A stretch of DNA of 64,000 nt from Bailinhaonella thermotolerans (GTDB lineage Bacteria; Actinomycetota; Actinomycetes; Streptosporangiales; Streptosporangiaceae), in NCBI RefSeq assembly GCF_003594875.1, contig NZ_QZEY01000003.1, positions 372,001 through 436,000 on the forward strand. The letters are read 5' to 3'. Below the pieces are notes generated by a model, which did not search any database, had not been told where the DNA came from, and worked only from the letters and a program-made list of their open reading frames with translations. How positions within the stretch are numbered: position 1 is the first letter of the stretch; the number at the start of each line of letters is the position of its first letter. The position numbers were made by a program, and so were the translations under genes. Positions 30,856 to 38,463 of this stretch are shown one piece after another.

Positions 30856-30968
30856 GGAGGAAAGGGGGGGAGGGGCTCCAGGACGGGGGCATGACGAGGT
30901 CGGGCCCGAGGATGCGGAAATCGGGGCCCGAAAAGGGGGGAGCGTAGATCCCCGGGTGGAGACGGGGG

Positions 30969-31892
30969 TCAGGAGGTGGCGTCGCACTCCGGGGCGGGGG
31001 TGGTGGCGGGGAGGGTCTCGCGGACGCCGGCGAAGAGGTCGTCCTCGGGCGTCGTGGTGTCCACCAGGGAGCGCGCGAGGTGGTAGTCCTCCGTCGGCCA
31101 GACCTTCTGCTGGATCTCGCGCGGGCAGACGAACCAGAAACCGTCCGGGTCCACCTGGGTCGCGTGCGCCAGCAGCGCCTGGTCGCGGACCTCGAAGTAG
31201 TCGGCGCAGGGGACGCGCGTGGTCAGCTCCCACTTCTGCGGGCGGTCCTCCCAGCGGGCGATCCAGTCGCCGTAGGGCGAGCCGATCCCGGCCTCGGTCA
31301 TGGCCTCGTGCAGGGCCTCGAACCGGGCCTTGGTGAAGGACAGGTGGTAGTAGAGCTTGAGCGGCTGCCACGGCTCGCCCGAGTCCGGGTAGCGGTCCGG
31401 GTCGCCGGCCGCCTCGAACGCCTCCACCGACACCTTGTGCGTCATGATGTGGTCCGGGTGCGGGTAACCGCCGTCCTCGTCGTACGTCAGGATGACGTGC
31501 GGCCGGAACTCGCGCACGGCGCGCACGAGCGGCTCGGACGCGACCTCCAGCGGCTGGAGCGCGAAGCAGCCCTCCGGCAGCGGCGGCAGCGGGTCGCCCT
31601 CGGGCAGGCCGGAGTCCACGAAGCCGAGGAAGCGCTGCTGGACGCCGAGGATCTCGCGCGCGCGCTCCATCTCCTGGCGGCGCACCTCGGCGATGTTCTC
31701 GGCGATCTCCGGGCGGTCCATCTTGGGGTTGAGGATCGAGCCCCGCTCACCGCCGGTGAGCGTACACACGAGGACCTCCACCCCTTCGGCGACGTACTTC
31801 GCCATCGTCGCCGCGCCCTTGCTGGACTCGTCGTCGGGGTGGGCGTGGACGGCCATGAGGCGCAGGCCGTCTCGGTTCAGGCTCTCGTTCAA
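30969..31892 (-). CDS. mca: Mycothiol S-conjugate amidase
   Basis: Zinc amidase that cleaves mycothiol-toxin conjugates to a mercapturic acid and GlcN-Ins, a cytoplasmic detoxification step specific to actinomycetes; 307 residues. The metal motifs of the LmbE/PIG-L fold are clear: VHAHPDDE (H18, D20, D21) and YPHPDHIMTH (H144, D146, H147). The length and LTGGERGSILNPKMD segment fit Mca rather than the deacetylase MshB. The best start is TTG 31892, nine nt after GAGGAG; ATGs at 31922 and 31928 are in frame but lack a Shine-Dalgarno. It is divergent from DUF4307-greA, with the same gene order as Rv1080c-Rv1083. Confidence 0.93.
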   Translation of the reverse strand: MNESLNRDGLRLMAVHAHPDDESSKGAATMAKYVAEGVEVLVCTLTGGERGSILNPKMDRPEIAENIAEVRRQEMERAREILGVQQRFLGFVDSGLPEGDPLPPLPEGCFALQPLEVASEPLVRAVREFRPHVILTYDEDGGYPHPDHIMTHKVSVEAFEAAGDPDRYPDSGEPWQPLKLYYHLSFTKARFEALHEAMTEAGIGSPYGDWIARWEDRPQKWELTTRVPCADYFEVRDQALLAHATQVDPDGFWFVCPREIQQKVWPTEDYHLARSLVDTTTPEDDLFAGVRETLPATTPAPECDATS

Positions 31893-31951
31893 GGCTGGAG
31901 TCTCCTCATATCGGTCACCCATGGTCATACGCGTCGGATGGCGCGGTCCAT

Positions 31952-31987
31952 GCCGTTGTGCACTGTGCCGCCGTTGTGCACTGTGCC
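31952..31987. repeat. 18-bp tandem duplication upstream of mca
   Basis: GCCGTTGTGCACTGTGCC occurs twice in direct succession in the 308-bp mca/DUF4307 divergent region. Each unit contains GTGCAC, a small palindrome. The rest of the region shows no gene. Confidence 0.65.
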
Positions 31988-32200
31988 GCATAGGCCGCGT
32001 TCTGTCGCGTCGTGCCGTGTAGCAGGGCGAGGCGCCGCGTTCGCCGCGCACCGCCGCAGTGTGCCGCACCGCCGTACGGAAGCCGCACGGGCGCCCCGGA
32101 CAGGACTGTGCCGTACGGAACACGCCGCGATGCGGAAACCGTAGCCCCGACAGGCGACAATTGTGTTGGACAACGTCGGACCACGCAGGGAGATTCCACC

Positions 32201-32596
32201 ATGGCGACCACCGGCACGGACGCGCGGGCCGTACGCCCACCGGCGAGCCGTTCCCGGCGCGCCGTCGTCTACACCGTGCTCGCGGTGTTCGCGGCCGCGT
32301 GCGCGTTCGGGTGGGGCTACGTCATGTGGACCTCCACCGGGAAGACCGAGGTCTACGATCAGCTCATCGCGTTCGACCTGGGCCCGGGGAACCAGGTCAC
32401 GGTAGTCTTCGAGGTGACCAAGCCCGCGGACCGGGCGGCCGCGTGCCGCCTGCGGGCGCAGGACACCACCCATGCCGAGGTCGGCACGAGAGAGGTCGAG
32501 ATCCCCGCGGGCAAGAGCACGTACCGCATGACCGAGCGGGTGCTCACCACGGTGCCCCCGGCGACCGGGCATGTGGACCACTGCTATCTCAAATAG
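32201..32596 (+). CDS. DUF4307 membrane protein
   Basis: A 131-residue DUF4307 protein: a basic N-terminus, one membrane helix (about 24-45) and an extracytoplasmic beta-rich domain with two cysteines (AACRLRA and HCYLK) likely joined in a disulfide. The family is restricted to actinomycetes and nearly always sits between mca and greA (Rv1081c in M. tuberculosis), as here. Its function is unknown. ATG at 32201 with AGGGAG nine nt upstream. It may be co-transcribed with greA, 122 bp downstream. Confidence 0.87.
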   Translation: MATTGTDARAVRPPASRSRRAVVYTVLAVFAAACAFGWGYVMWTSTGKTEVYDQLIAFDLGPGNQVTVVFEVTKPADRAAACRLRAQDTTHAEVGTREVEIPAGKSTYRMTERVLTTVPPATGHVDHCYLK

Positions 32597-32718
32597 TGAG
32601 ACATCCGGGGAAGCGCCCCGCCCGTTCACTTGTTAGCCTTTCGAGATTCGCACATACGTGGTCTCGAAACCTCGAGCCTTTAACCGATCTCCAGCCCCCA
32701 ATACAGCAAGGAGTACCC

Positions 32719-33219
32719 GTGGCCGAGTCCCACGACGAGAACGTCACCTGGCTGACGCAGGAGGCGTACGACCGCCTTAAGGCGGAGCTGGAACACCTCT
32801 CGGGCCCGGGACGCATCGAAATCGCCAAGAAGATCGAAGCCGCCCGGGAAGAGGGTGACCTGCGCGAGAACGGTGGCTACCACGCCGCCAAGGAGGAGCA
32901 GGGCAAGATCGAGGGCCGCATCCTCCAGCTCCGCCACATCCTCGACAACGCCCGCGTCGGCGAGGCCCCCCGCACCGAGGGCGTGGTGGGTCCCGGCATG
33001 ACGGTGACCGTCCGGTTCGAGCGCGACGACGAGGAGGTGACGTTCCTGCTCGCCTCCCGCGAGGAGAGCGGCGCCCCGATCGACGTCTACTCGCCGAAGT
33101 CGCCGCTGGGCGCCGCCATCAGCGGCAAGAAGATCGGCGAGAAGGCGACCTACACGATGCCCAACGGGCGCAGCAACACCGTGGAGATCCTGGAGGCCGT
33201 GCCCTACGTGGGCAACTAG
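32719..33219 (+). CDS. greA: Transcription elongation factor GreA
   Basis: Rescues backtracked RNA polymerase by stimulating transcript cleavage through the secondary channel; 166 residues. The N-terminal coiled coil (about 10-85) carries the acidic tip DLRENGGYHAAKEEQ, whose Asp/Glu coordinate the catalytic Mg2+. The C-terminal FKBP-like domain ends YTMPNGRSNTVEILEAVPY. GTG 32719 is preceded by AAGGAG at five nt. A strong terminator follows 71 bp after the stop. Gene order with DUF4307 and mca is that of mycobacteria. Confidence 0.96.
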   Translation: MAESHDENVTWLTQEAYDRLKAELEHLSGPGRIEIAKKIEAAREEGDLRENGGYHAAKEEQGKIEGRILQLRHILDNARVGEAPRTEGVVGPGMTVTVRFERDDEEVTFLLASREESGAPIDVYSPKSPLGAAISGKKIGEKATYTMPNGRSNTVEILEAVPYVGN

Positions 33220-33290
33220 CCCTCCCGCGACGGTTCCGCGCGCCGGCGGCTCTCCCCGCGCCGCGGTTCCGGCCATCACCGCGTCATGTG

Positions 33291-33345
33291 CGCGAGAAGC
33301 CGCTCACCTCTTTTCGGGTGAGCGGCTTCCTCGCGTTGTTTTACG
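33291..33345 (+). terminator. Rho-independent terminator after greA
   Basis: A 13-bp perfect stem GAAGCCGCTCACC (33296-33308) pairs with 33317-33329 around a 7-nt loop, extended by CGCGAG/CTCGCG with one bulge. It is followed by TTGTTTTACGATTTTT, the only classic T-tract terminator I see in the window. Confidence 0.9.
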
Positions 33346-33456
33346 ATTTTTCGGTTTTTGTACGGATAAATCGGACTAACCGGGCCGACCGGCGATCAGG
33401 CGGCCGGGCGGCCCTGCGGTTCGGGATGGTTCAGTGGTTCGGGTGGTTCGGGTGGT

Positions 33457-34407
33457 TCAGGTGGTCAGCTCGCGGAGCAGCCAGCGGTAGTGCTGGATCG
33501 TCTCCCGCAGACTCTCGGTGTCCGGCGAGCCCTCGCGCCAGCGCTCGCGGAGCGTGTCCCGCATCTCCTCGACGGCGCTGACCAGGTCCTGGACCACCTC
33601 CTCGACCAGCGCGTCCGCCTGCTCGACGGCCTTGCGCGGGTCGTCCACGAACCCGACCTGGATCTCCTGCCAGCGCGGCTGGTAGTCGCGCACCGACACG
33701 GCCTCCTCCCGAGTCTCCGCGAGCGAGGAGGCCGCCCCACCCGCCCCGGCGGCCGCCGCGGCCTCGCCGGCCGGGGTCCCGGTGTCGCCGGTGGTGTTGC
33801 CCGTGCTCATGACCGGCGGGTACGGCGTCGCGCCCGGCGGCTCCGCCGTACCGGTCCCCGAGGGGCCCACGTCGGAGCGGCCGGCGTCATCGGCGCCCCC
33901 GGAACGGTCGGAAACGCCGGACTCACCGGACTCACCGGACTCGTCGGATTCGTCGGAACGGTCGGCGGCGCCGGACATGGGGGAGTGGGGGCGCACGTCC
34001 GTCTCGTCCAGGTACGGCGCGGGCGCGGGCCCGCCGTACACGCCCGCCTCGCGCTGCGGGTCGGTGTCGGGGTGCGGTGCGCGGGGCGACTCGTCCCAGT
34101 GCATGTCACCGGCCTCGGGCCGCGTGTCAGCGTCACGGTCGTCGGCGCCCTCGCGGTGGGCGGACGGGTCCGCCGCGTCCGGGGAGGACTGGCCGGGGTC
34201 GCCCGTCCGGTACGGCTCGCCGGCGGGGTGGGCGGAGGCGACGAGGACGTCGTCGGGGTGGCTGGTGGCGTCCTCGCGTGAGTGGATCACCACGTCGTCG
34301 TCCCGGTCGGAGGGCCCGGCGCGGCCGAGGCCCCCGTGCTCGTGCTCGTGTTCGGGTGAGGCGTGTTCGTCGTCGCGGCCTCGGTCGCGGTACTCGGGGT
34401 TGGTCAC
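33457..34407 (-). CDS. Acidic low-complexity protein with conserved C-terminal domain
   Basis: A 316-residue soluble protein of unknown function. Residues 1-215 are disordered-looking, rich in Asp, Glu, Ser, Pro and His, with DESDESGESGESG-type repeats. The C-terminal ~90 residues (YQPRWQEIQVGFVDDPRKAVEQADALVEEV, then LRETIQHYRWLL) are a helical domain shared with the next gene upstream. GTG 34407 has AAGGAAGGAG directly upstream; any longer frame overlaps the neighbouring gene. It is 80 bp downstream of that paralogue and probably in its operon. Confidence 0.75.
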   Translation of the reverse strand: MTNPEYRDRGRDDEHASPEHEHEHGGLGRAGPSDRDDDVVIHSREDATSHPDDVLVASAHPAGEPYRTGDPGQSSPDAADPSAHREGADDRDADTRPEAGDMHWDESPRAPHPDTDPQREAGVYGGPAPAPYLDETDVRPHSPMSGAADRSDESDESGESGESGVSDRSGGADDAGRSDVGPSGTGTAEPPGATPYPPVMSTGNTTGDTGTPAGEAAAAAGAGGAASSLAETREEAVSVRDYQPRWQEIQVGFVDDPRKAVEQADALVEEVVQDLVSAVEEMRDTLRERWREGSPDTESLRETIQHYRWLLRELTT

Positions 34408-34487
34408 GGCTCCTTCCTTTCTGTGCTTCGGTTCGCTGCGCTCGCCATCCCGGGCGCGCCAGAACGGGCGGCGCCGGGGAGCCCGCC

Positions 34488-35051
34488 TCACCGGGGCGGG
34501 GCGTGGCGGCCGGTGGAGCCGGTCCCGAGCAGGTCCGCGAACAGCTCGCGGTAGTGGATCATGGCCTGGCGCAGGTCCTCGGTGCTCGCCTCGCCCTTGG
34601 CCGACCGCTCGCTGATCTCGTGGGCCGCCCGGTAGTCCCCGAGCGTCTTGGCGTGGCCCACGGACAGGTCGGCGATCCGCTGGCGGTGACCGGAGTCCGT
34701 CGGGTACCCCCGGTCGGCCATCACCTGGGTGACCAGCCGGTCCGCCTCGGCGACCGCCTGTTCGGGCGCGTCCACGAAGCGTTCCTGGATGGCGGTCCAC
34801 TCACCGCTGTAGCGGGTGGTCTCCTCGGGCGAGAGATCGCGGATGTCCAGCTTCTCGAAGCGGCGCTCTCGGGCGGAGAGCTCGGCCTCGGCCTCCCGGC
34901 GTCCGCCCGCGGTCTTGACCGCGCGGTCGTACTCCGGTCCGAAGCGCTGCTGAAGGCGGCGACGGCGGCTCATGTCCCAGGCGACGTAGCCGCCGACCAG
35001 GACGACGATGAGCACACCGATAATGATTGCGATCACGGCCCCGGTGGTCAT
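34488..35051 (-). CDS. Membrane-anchored paralogue of the downstream acidic protein
   Basis: A 187-residue protein with one N-terminal membrane helix (about 5-26, AVIAIIIGVLIVVLVGGYVAW), a charged MSRRRRLQQRFGPEYDRAV segment and a C-terminal helical domain: YSGEWTAIQERFVDAPEQAVAEADRLV, then LRQAMIHYRELF. The last part aligns with the C-terminus of the neighbouring protein, so the pair consists of one membrane-bound and one soluble version. The family is common in actinomycetes but uncharacterised as far as I know. ATG 35051 with GGAGG upstream (CTACCTAGGAGGTAG). Confidence 0.78.
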   Translation of the reverse strand: MTTGAVIAIIIGVLIVVLVGGYVAWDMSRRRRLQQRFGPEYDRAVKTAGGRREAEAELSARERRFEKLDIRDLSPEETTRYSGEWTAIQERFVDAPEQAVAEADRLVTQVMADRGYPTDSGHRQRIADLSVGHAKTLGDYRAAHEISERSAKGEASTEDLRQAMIHYRELFADLLGTGSTGRHAPPR

Positions 35052-35282
35052 TTCTACCTCCTAGGTAGGGACCGATCCGTATCTGCCGCCGCTGTCCCCT
35101 GGGTAAAGGGGATGAAACACGACGCAGGTCATCGCATTGCCATCAGCCTCCCGTCTTTCCGGCGAAGCCGGGTATCGACGGCGAAGTCTCACGATTCATG
35201 CAGACCTCTGGACTGCCGGCGTCGTGTTGAGGCAAAGTCGTTGAGCGGCGAACAGATCACGGGGTGCGGAGGGCTGGGAGTG

Positions 35283-36476
35283 GTGTCGTTGCGAGTACGC
35301 CGGTGGACGCCGCTGGTCGTCGCCGGAACCCTCCTGGCGAACGTCACCCTGGCCACCGTCAGCCTCGTCGCCATGGGCGAGGAGGAGCCCGCGAGGCTCG
35401 CCCCGCAGACCAAGGTCGCCCAGGGTTCCAACGCCCGCTTCGTCGCGTCCTCCGACCGCGTCGCGAACGCCGCCGGGTCGGTCGCCCCCTTCAGCGGCGT
35501 GGTCAAGCCGCATCTGTTCGTCGCCGGGCAGGAGACGCTGCCCCCGGACCTGGTCGACCGGATCCGCCGGACGAAGGGCGTGGCCCGGGTCGAGGTGGTG
35601 GACGCGGCCGAGGTCATGCTGAGCGGGAAGCGCGTGGCGACGCTGGGCGTGGACCCCTCGACCTTCCGGGCGTACACCCCCAAGCCCACCGCCGCCTCCG
35701 ACAACCTGTGGCGCAACGTCGCCGCCGGGGACGTCGCGGTCTCCTTCGTGCTCGGCAACGACGGCGGCATGACCCTGGGCAGCATGGTCCGCAACGCCTC
35801 GCGCACGATGCGGGTCGGCGCGTACGCCACGATGGGCATCGGCGCGATCGACGCCGTGGTCTCGCGCGACACCGGGCGGGCGCTCGGCCTGCCCCAGGGC
35901 AACGCGCTGCTGATCAGCGCCCCGAAGGTGGACTCCGGCAAGCTGCGCAAGGCCCTGACGCCGCACCTGCCCAAGGGCGCCAAGGCCGTCGTCATCGACC
36001 CCGTCCTGAAGGTCCCCGGCAAGGTCACCGGGGGCGACAAGAAGCTCAACGGGCAGACCTGGCCCAGCAGCGCCTTCATGAGCGCCGAGCAGATCAGGAC
36101 CGCGCTGACCGCCGCCGGCACCAAGCTCGGCCGCCCGTACGTCTGGGGGGCCGAGGGCCCCGACACCTTCGACTGCTCCGGCCTGGTCCAGTGGGCCTTC
36201 GCCCGCGCGGGCGTCCGCATGCCCCGCGTCACCCACCAGCAGTGGGTCACCGGCCCCCAGGTCCCGCTGAGCCAGATCCAGCCGGGCGACCTCCTCTTCT
36301 GGCGCAGCGACCCGACGAACCCCGGCTACATCTCGCACGTGGCCATCTACTGGGGCGACGGCAAGATGATCCAGGCGCCGCGCACCGGCGACGTCGTCAA
36401 GATCGGCCCGATCCGCACGCGCGGCCTGGCCGGCGTCGTCCGCGTGAGCCCCGCCATCGCCTCCCGCGTCCGCTGA
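35283..36476 (+). CDS. Secreted NlpC/P60 peptidoglycan endopeptidase
   Basis: A 397-residue exported hydrolase that would cut peptide stems of peptidoglycan. One N-terminal hydrophobic segment (about 9-29) is a signal or anchor. A ~230-residue middle region with no recognised fold precedes the C-terminal NlpC/P60 domain (about 275-395): catalytic C298 in TFDCSGLVQWAF and H352 in SHVAIYWGDG, with a polar residue expected a few positions after PRTGD. The start is chosen among GTG 35280, GTG 35283 and TTG 35289; GGAGGG lies nine nt before 35283. It is divergent from the two-gene unknown cluster. Confidence 0.87.
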   Translation: MSLRVRRWTPLVVAGTLLANVTLATVSLVAMGEEEPARLAPQTKVAQGSNARFVASSDRVANAAGSVAPFSGVVKPHLFVAGQETLPPDLVDRIRRTKGVARVEVVDAAEVMLSGKRVATLGVDPSTFRAYTPKPTAASDNLWRNVAAGDVAVSFVLGNDGGMTLGSMVRNASRTMRVGAYATMGIGAIDAVVSRDTGRALGLPQGNALLISAPKVDSGKLRKALTPHLPKGAKAVVIDPVLKVPGKVTGGDKKLNGQTWPSSAFMSAEQIRTALTAAGTKLGRPYVWGAEGPDTFDCSGLVQWAFARAGVRMPRVTHQQWVTGPQVPLSQIQPGDLLFWRSDPTNPGYISHVAIYWGDGKMIQAPRTGDVVKIGPIRTRGLAGVVRVSPAIASRVR

Positions 36477-36679
36477 GCCCCGCCGTACGGCATGAGCCGT
36501 GTCCCCGGGGCGAGCTTGGGCGGCGGCGCCCGGCGTGAGCCGTACGGCCGCGGCGGGGCCCGCGTGAGCCGTACGGGGCTGCGCTGGGCTGTGCCGAACC
36601 GCGCTGGGCCGTGGTGGACCGTGGTCGGGCCGTACGGCGAGGGCGGGGAGGTGCGCGGGGGGTGGTCTAGGGTCGGCGC

Positions 36680-37459
36680 ATGACGAACGAGGCTTACCTG
36701 AGGGAACTCTTCTCGCTGGACGGCAGGGTCGCGGTGGTGACCGGGGGCAGCTCGGGGATCGGGCGGGCGATCGCCGTGGCGCTGGGGCGGGCCGGGGCCC
36801 GGGTCGTGGTGGTGGCGCGGCGCGAGGCGGAGCTGGCCGACACGGCGAAGGAACTGGAGGGGTACGGCTGCGCGGCGGCGTGGGTAAGCGCCGACCTCGG
36901 CGACCGCGAGGCCCTGCGGGCGGCGGCGGAGCGGATGGCCGAGCCGTTCGGGGAGCCGGACATCCTGGTCAACAGCGCCGGGATCAACCTGCGCCCCCCG
37001 CTGGGCGAACTGGGCGACGACGTGTGGGACACCACGATGGCCGTCAACCTCGCGGCGCCCTTCCTCCTGAGCCGGCGTTTCGCCCCCGGCATGGCCGAGC
37101 GCGGCTACGGCCGCCTGATCCACATCAGCTCGCAGCAGGCCCACCGCGCCTTCGTGCAGAGCGGCGCGTACGGCGCCTCCAAGGCGGGCCTGGAGGGCCT
37201 GACGCGCTCCCAGGCCGAGGCGTGGTCGCCGTACGGCGTGACCGCGAACACGCTCGTCCCCGGTTTCGTGATGACCCCCCTCAACGCCCGCCTCTCCTCG
37301 GACCCGGAGAAGGTCGAGGCCCTCGCCGCCCGCACCATGATCGGCCGCAACGGGCTGCCCGCCGACTTCGCCGGGGCCGCCGTCTTCCTCGCCGCCCCCT
37401 CCTCGGCGTACATCACCGGCCAGTCCCTCTTCGTGGACGGCGGCTTCTCCGTCCACTGA
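36680..37459 (+). CDS. Short-chain dehydrogenase/reductase
   Basis: A classical SDR, 259 residues: cofactor loop TGGSSGIG (21-28), NSAG (98-101), catalytic S151, Y164 and K168 (YGASK), and a C-terminal ITGQSLFVDGGFS. The residues after the first beta-strand (VVARRE) suggest NADP(H) preference. Gluconate 5-dehydrogenase and 3-oxoacyl reductase are the closest-looking classes; the substrate is not determinable. The ATG is preceded by TAGGGT at six nt and lacks a Shine-Dalgarno, so it is probably leaderless; the 15 bases up to the ATG match those of the minus-strand gene starting at 8255. Confidence 0.85.
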   Translation: MTNEAYLRELFSLDGRVAVVTGGSSGIGRAIAVALGRAGARVVVVARREAELADTAKELEGYGCAAAWVSADLGDREALRAAAERMAEPFGEPDILVNSAGINLRPPLGELGDDVWDTTMAVNLAAPFLLSRRFAPGMAERGYGRLIHISSQQAHRAFVQSGAYGASKAGLEGLTRSQAEAWSPYGVTANTLVPGFVMTPLNARLSSDPEKVEALAARTMIGRNGLPADFAGAAVFLAAPSSAYITGQSLFVDGGFSVH

Positions 37460-37679
37460 GGGCGGAGGCCGTCCCCTCTTCCCCGGGGGCGCCCCCTTTT
37501 CCTGAGGGCGGGGTCGCCCTCTTCTTCGCGCCGATCACGCGCTTCCGCGCCGTCGCCCGCGCTCATGGGCGAGGTGCGCCCGGGAGCGCGTGGTCGGCGC
37601 ATTGTCGTCGCGAGCGGCGGGCCGCCGGAGCATGGCCGGTATCGCGTGCGCTCTCCTCTAGGAGTCAGTGACGAAACGA

Positions 37680-37695
37680 TGTAATCTCGATTACA
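37680..37695. promoter_or_regulatory. 16-bp perfect palindrome over promoter and start codon
   Basis: TGTAATC-TC-GATTACA ends at the A of the downstream ATG and includes TAATCT, placed exactly 7 nt before that ATG as a leaderless -10 box. A protein bound here would block transcription initiation, so autoregulation is likely. Confidence 0.6.
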
Positions 37696-38219
37696 TGGAA
37701 AGCGATGAAGCGATGGAGCGGCTTCGCGGGTGGTTCGCGGGGCGGGTGCCGGGCGAGTGGTTCGAGGGGCGGCCGGAGCTGGTCGTGGACCGGGAGGAGA
37801 TCTCGGTCGTGGGGCGGCTGGCGGGACCGGAGCTCGGCGAGGGGGTGTCCGACGCCGAGCGGGAGGCGGCCGTCGAGGGGCACGTGAGCCGGTTCCGCGA
37901 GGAGACGCGGGAGCGGCGGATCGAGATCGCCCAGGAGGCGGAGCACCGGTTCCGGCGCAAGGTCGCCTGGGGCGTGGAGTGCGAGGGCCGCCGGGTGATG
38001 TTCACCACCGTCTCGGTGCCGGTGATGACCCGGCTGCGGCAGCCCGAGCGTGTGGTCCTCGACACTCTGGTGTCCGCCGGGGTGGCCCGCAGCCGGAGCG
38101 AGGCGCTGGCCTGGTGCGTGCGTCTGGTGGGGCGGCACGCGGACTCCTGGCTCGCCGATCTGCGGGACGCGCTGCAGCACGTCGAAAGGGTGCGAAAGGC
38201 CGGTCCGCCGACCGTGTAA
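37695..38219 (+). CDS. Uncharacterised protein with ribbon-helix-helix-like C-terminus
   Basis: A 174-residue soluble protein I cannot assign to a named family. Residues 1-100 are highly charged (Glu/Arg). The C-terminal half has VMTRLRQPERVVLDTLVSAGVARSRSEALAWCVRLV, which looks like the strand-helix-helix of ribbon-helix-helix DNA-binding proteins (RSRSEALAWCVRL as the helix pair). Together with the palindrome over its own promoter this suggests an autoregulated DNA-binding protein. Start ATG 37695 fits a leaderless transcript; GTG 37668, 3 nt after AGGAG, is the alternative. No toxin-like partner is adjacent. Confidence 0.65.
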   Translation: MESDEAMERLRGWFAGRVPGEWFEGRPELVVDREEISVVGRLAGPELGEGVSDAEREAAVEGHVSRFREETRERRIEIAQEAEHRFRRKVAWGVECEGRRVMFTTVSVPVMTRLRQPERVVLDTLVSAGVARSRSEALAWCVRLVGRHADSWLADLRDALQHVERVRKAGPPTV

Positions 38220-38383
38220 ATGCCCCTGCCTGGGCAAATGCAATTCGCGCGATAAAGGTATGTGCCAGAGGTCTATACCTGTCGCGACCTCGACAGACAT
38301 GGGTCACGAAATAGAACGGCTCTTCGTGGGTAGGACCCTCGGGAACCAGGGCGGGAACCCCGCCTGTCATGGCGGTGAAACAA

Positions 38384-38399
38384 ATTGGTCCAGGCCAAT
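38384..38399. promoter_or_regulatory. DasR/GntR-like operator upstream of pckG
   Basis: ATTGGTCCAGGCCAAT, 65 nt upstream of the pckG start, is an inverted repeat (AATTGG..CCAATT) matching 12 of 16 positions of the DasR-type consensus ACTGGTCTAGACCAGT as I remember it. An outer GAAACAA (38377) / TTGTTTC (38411) repeat encloses it. Confidence 0.5.
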
Positions 38400-38463
38400 T
38401 CGCCTTTCCGTTGTTTCATCGCTGATGATGCAGGCACCCCCCGCGAGAGTGTGAGGAGCTATC

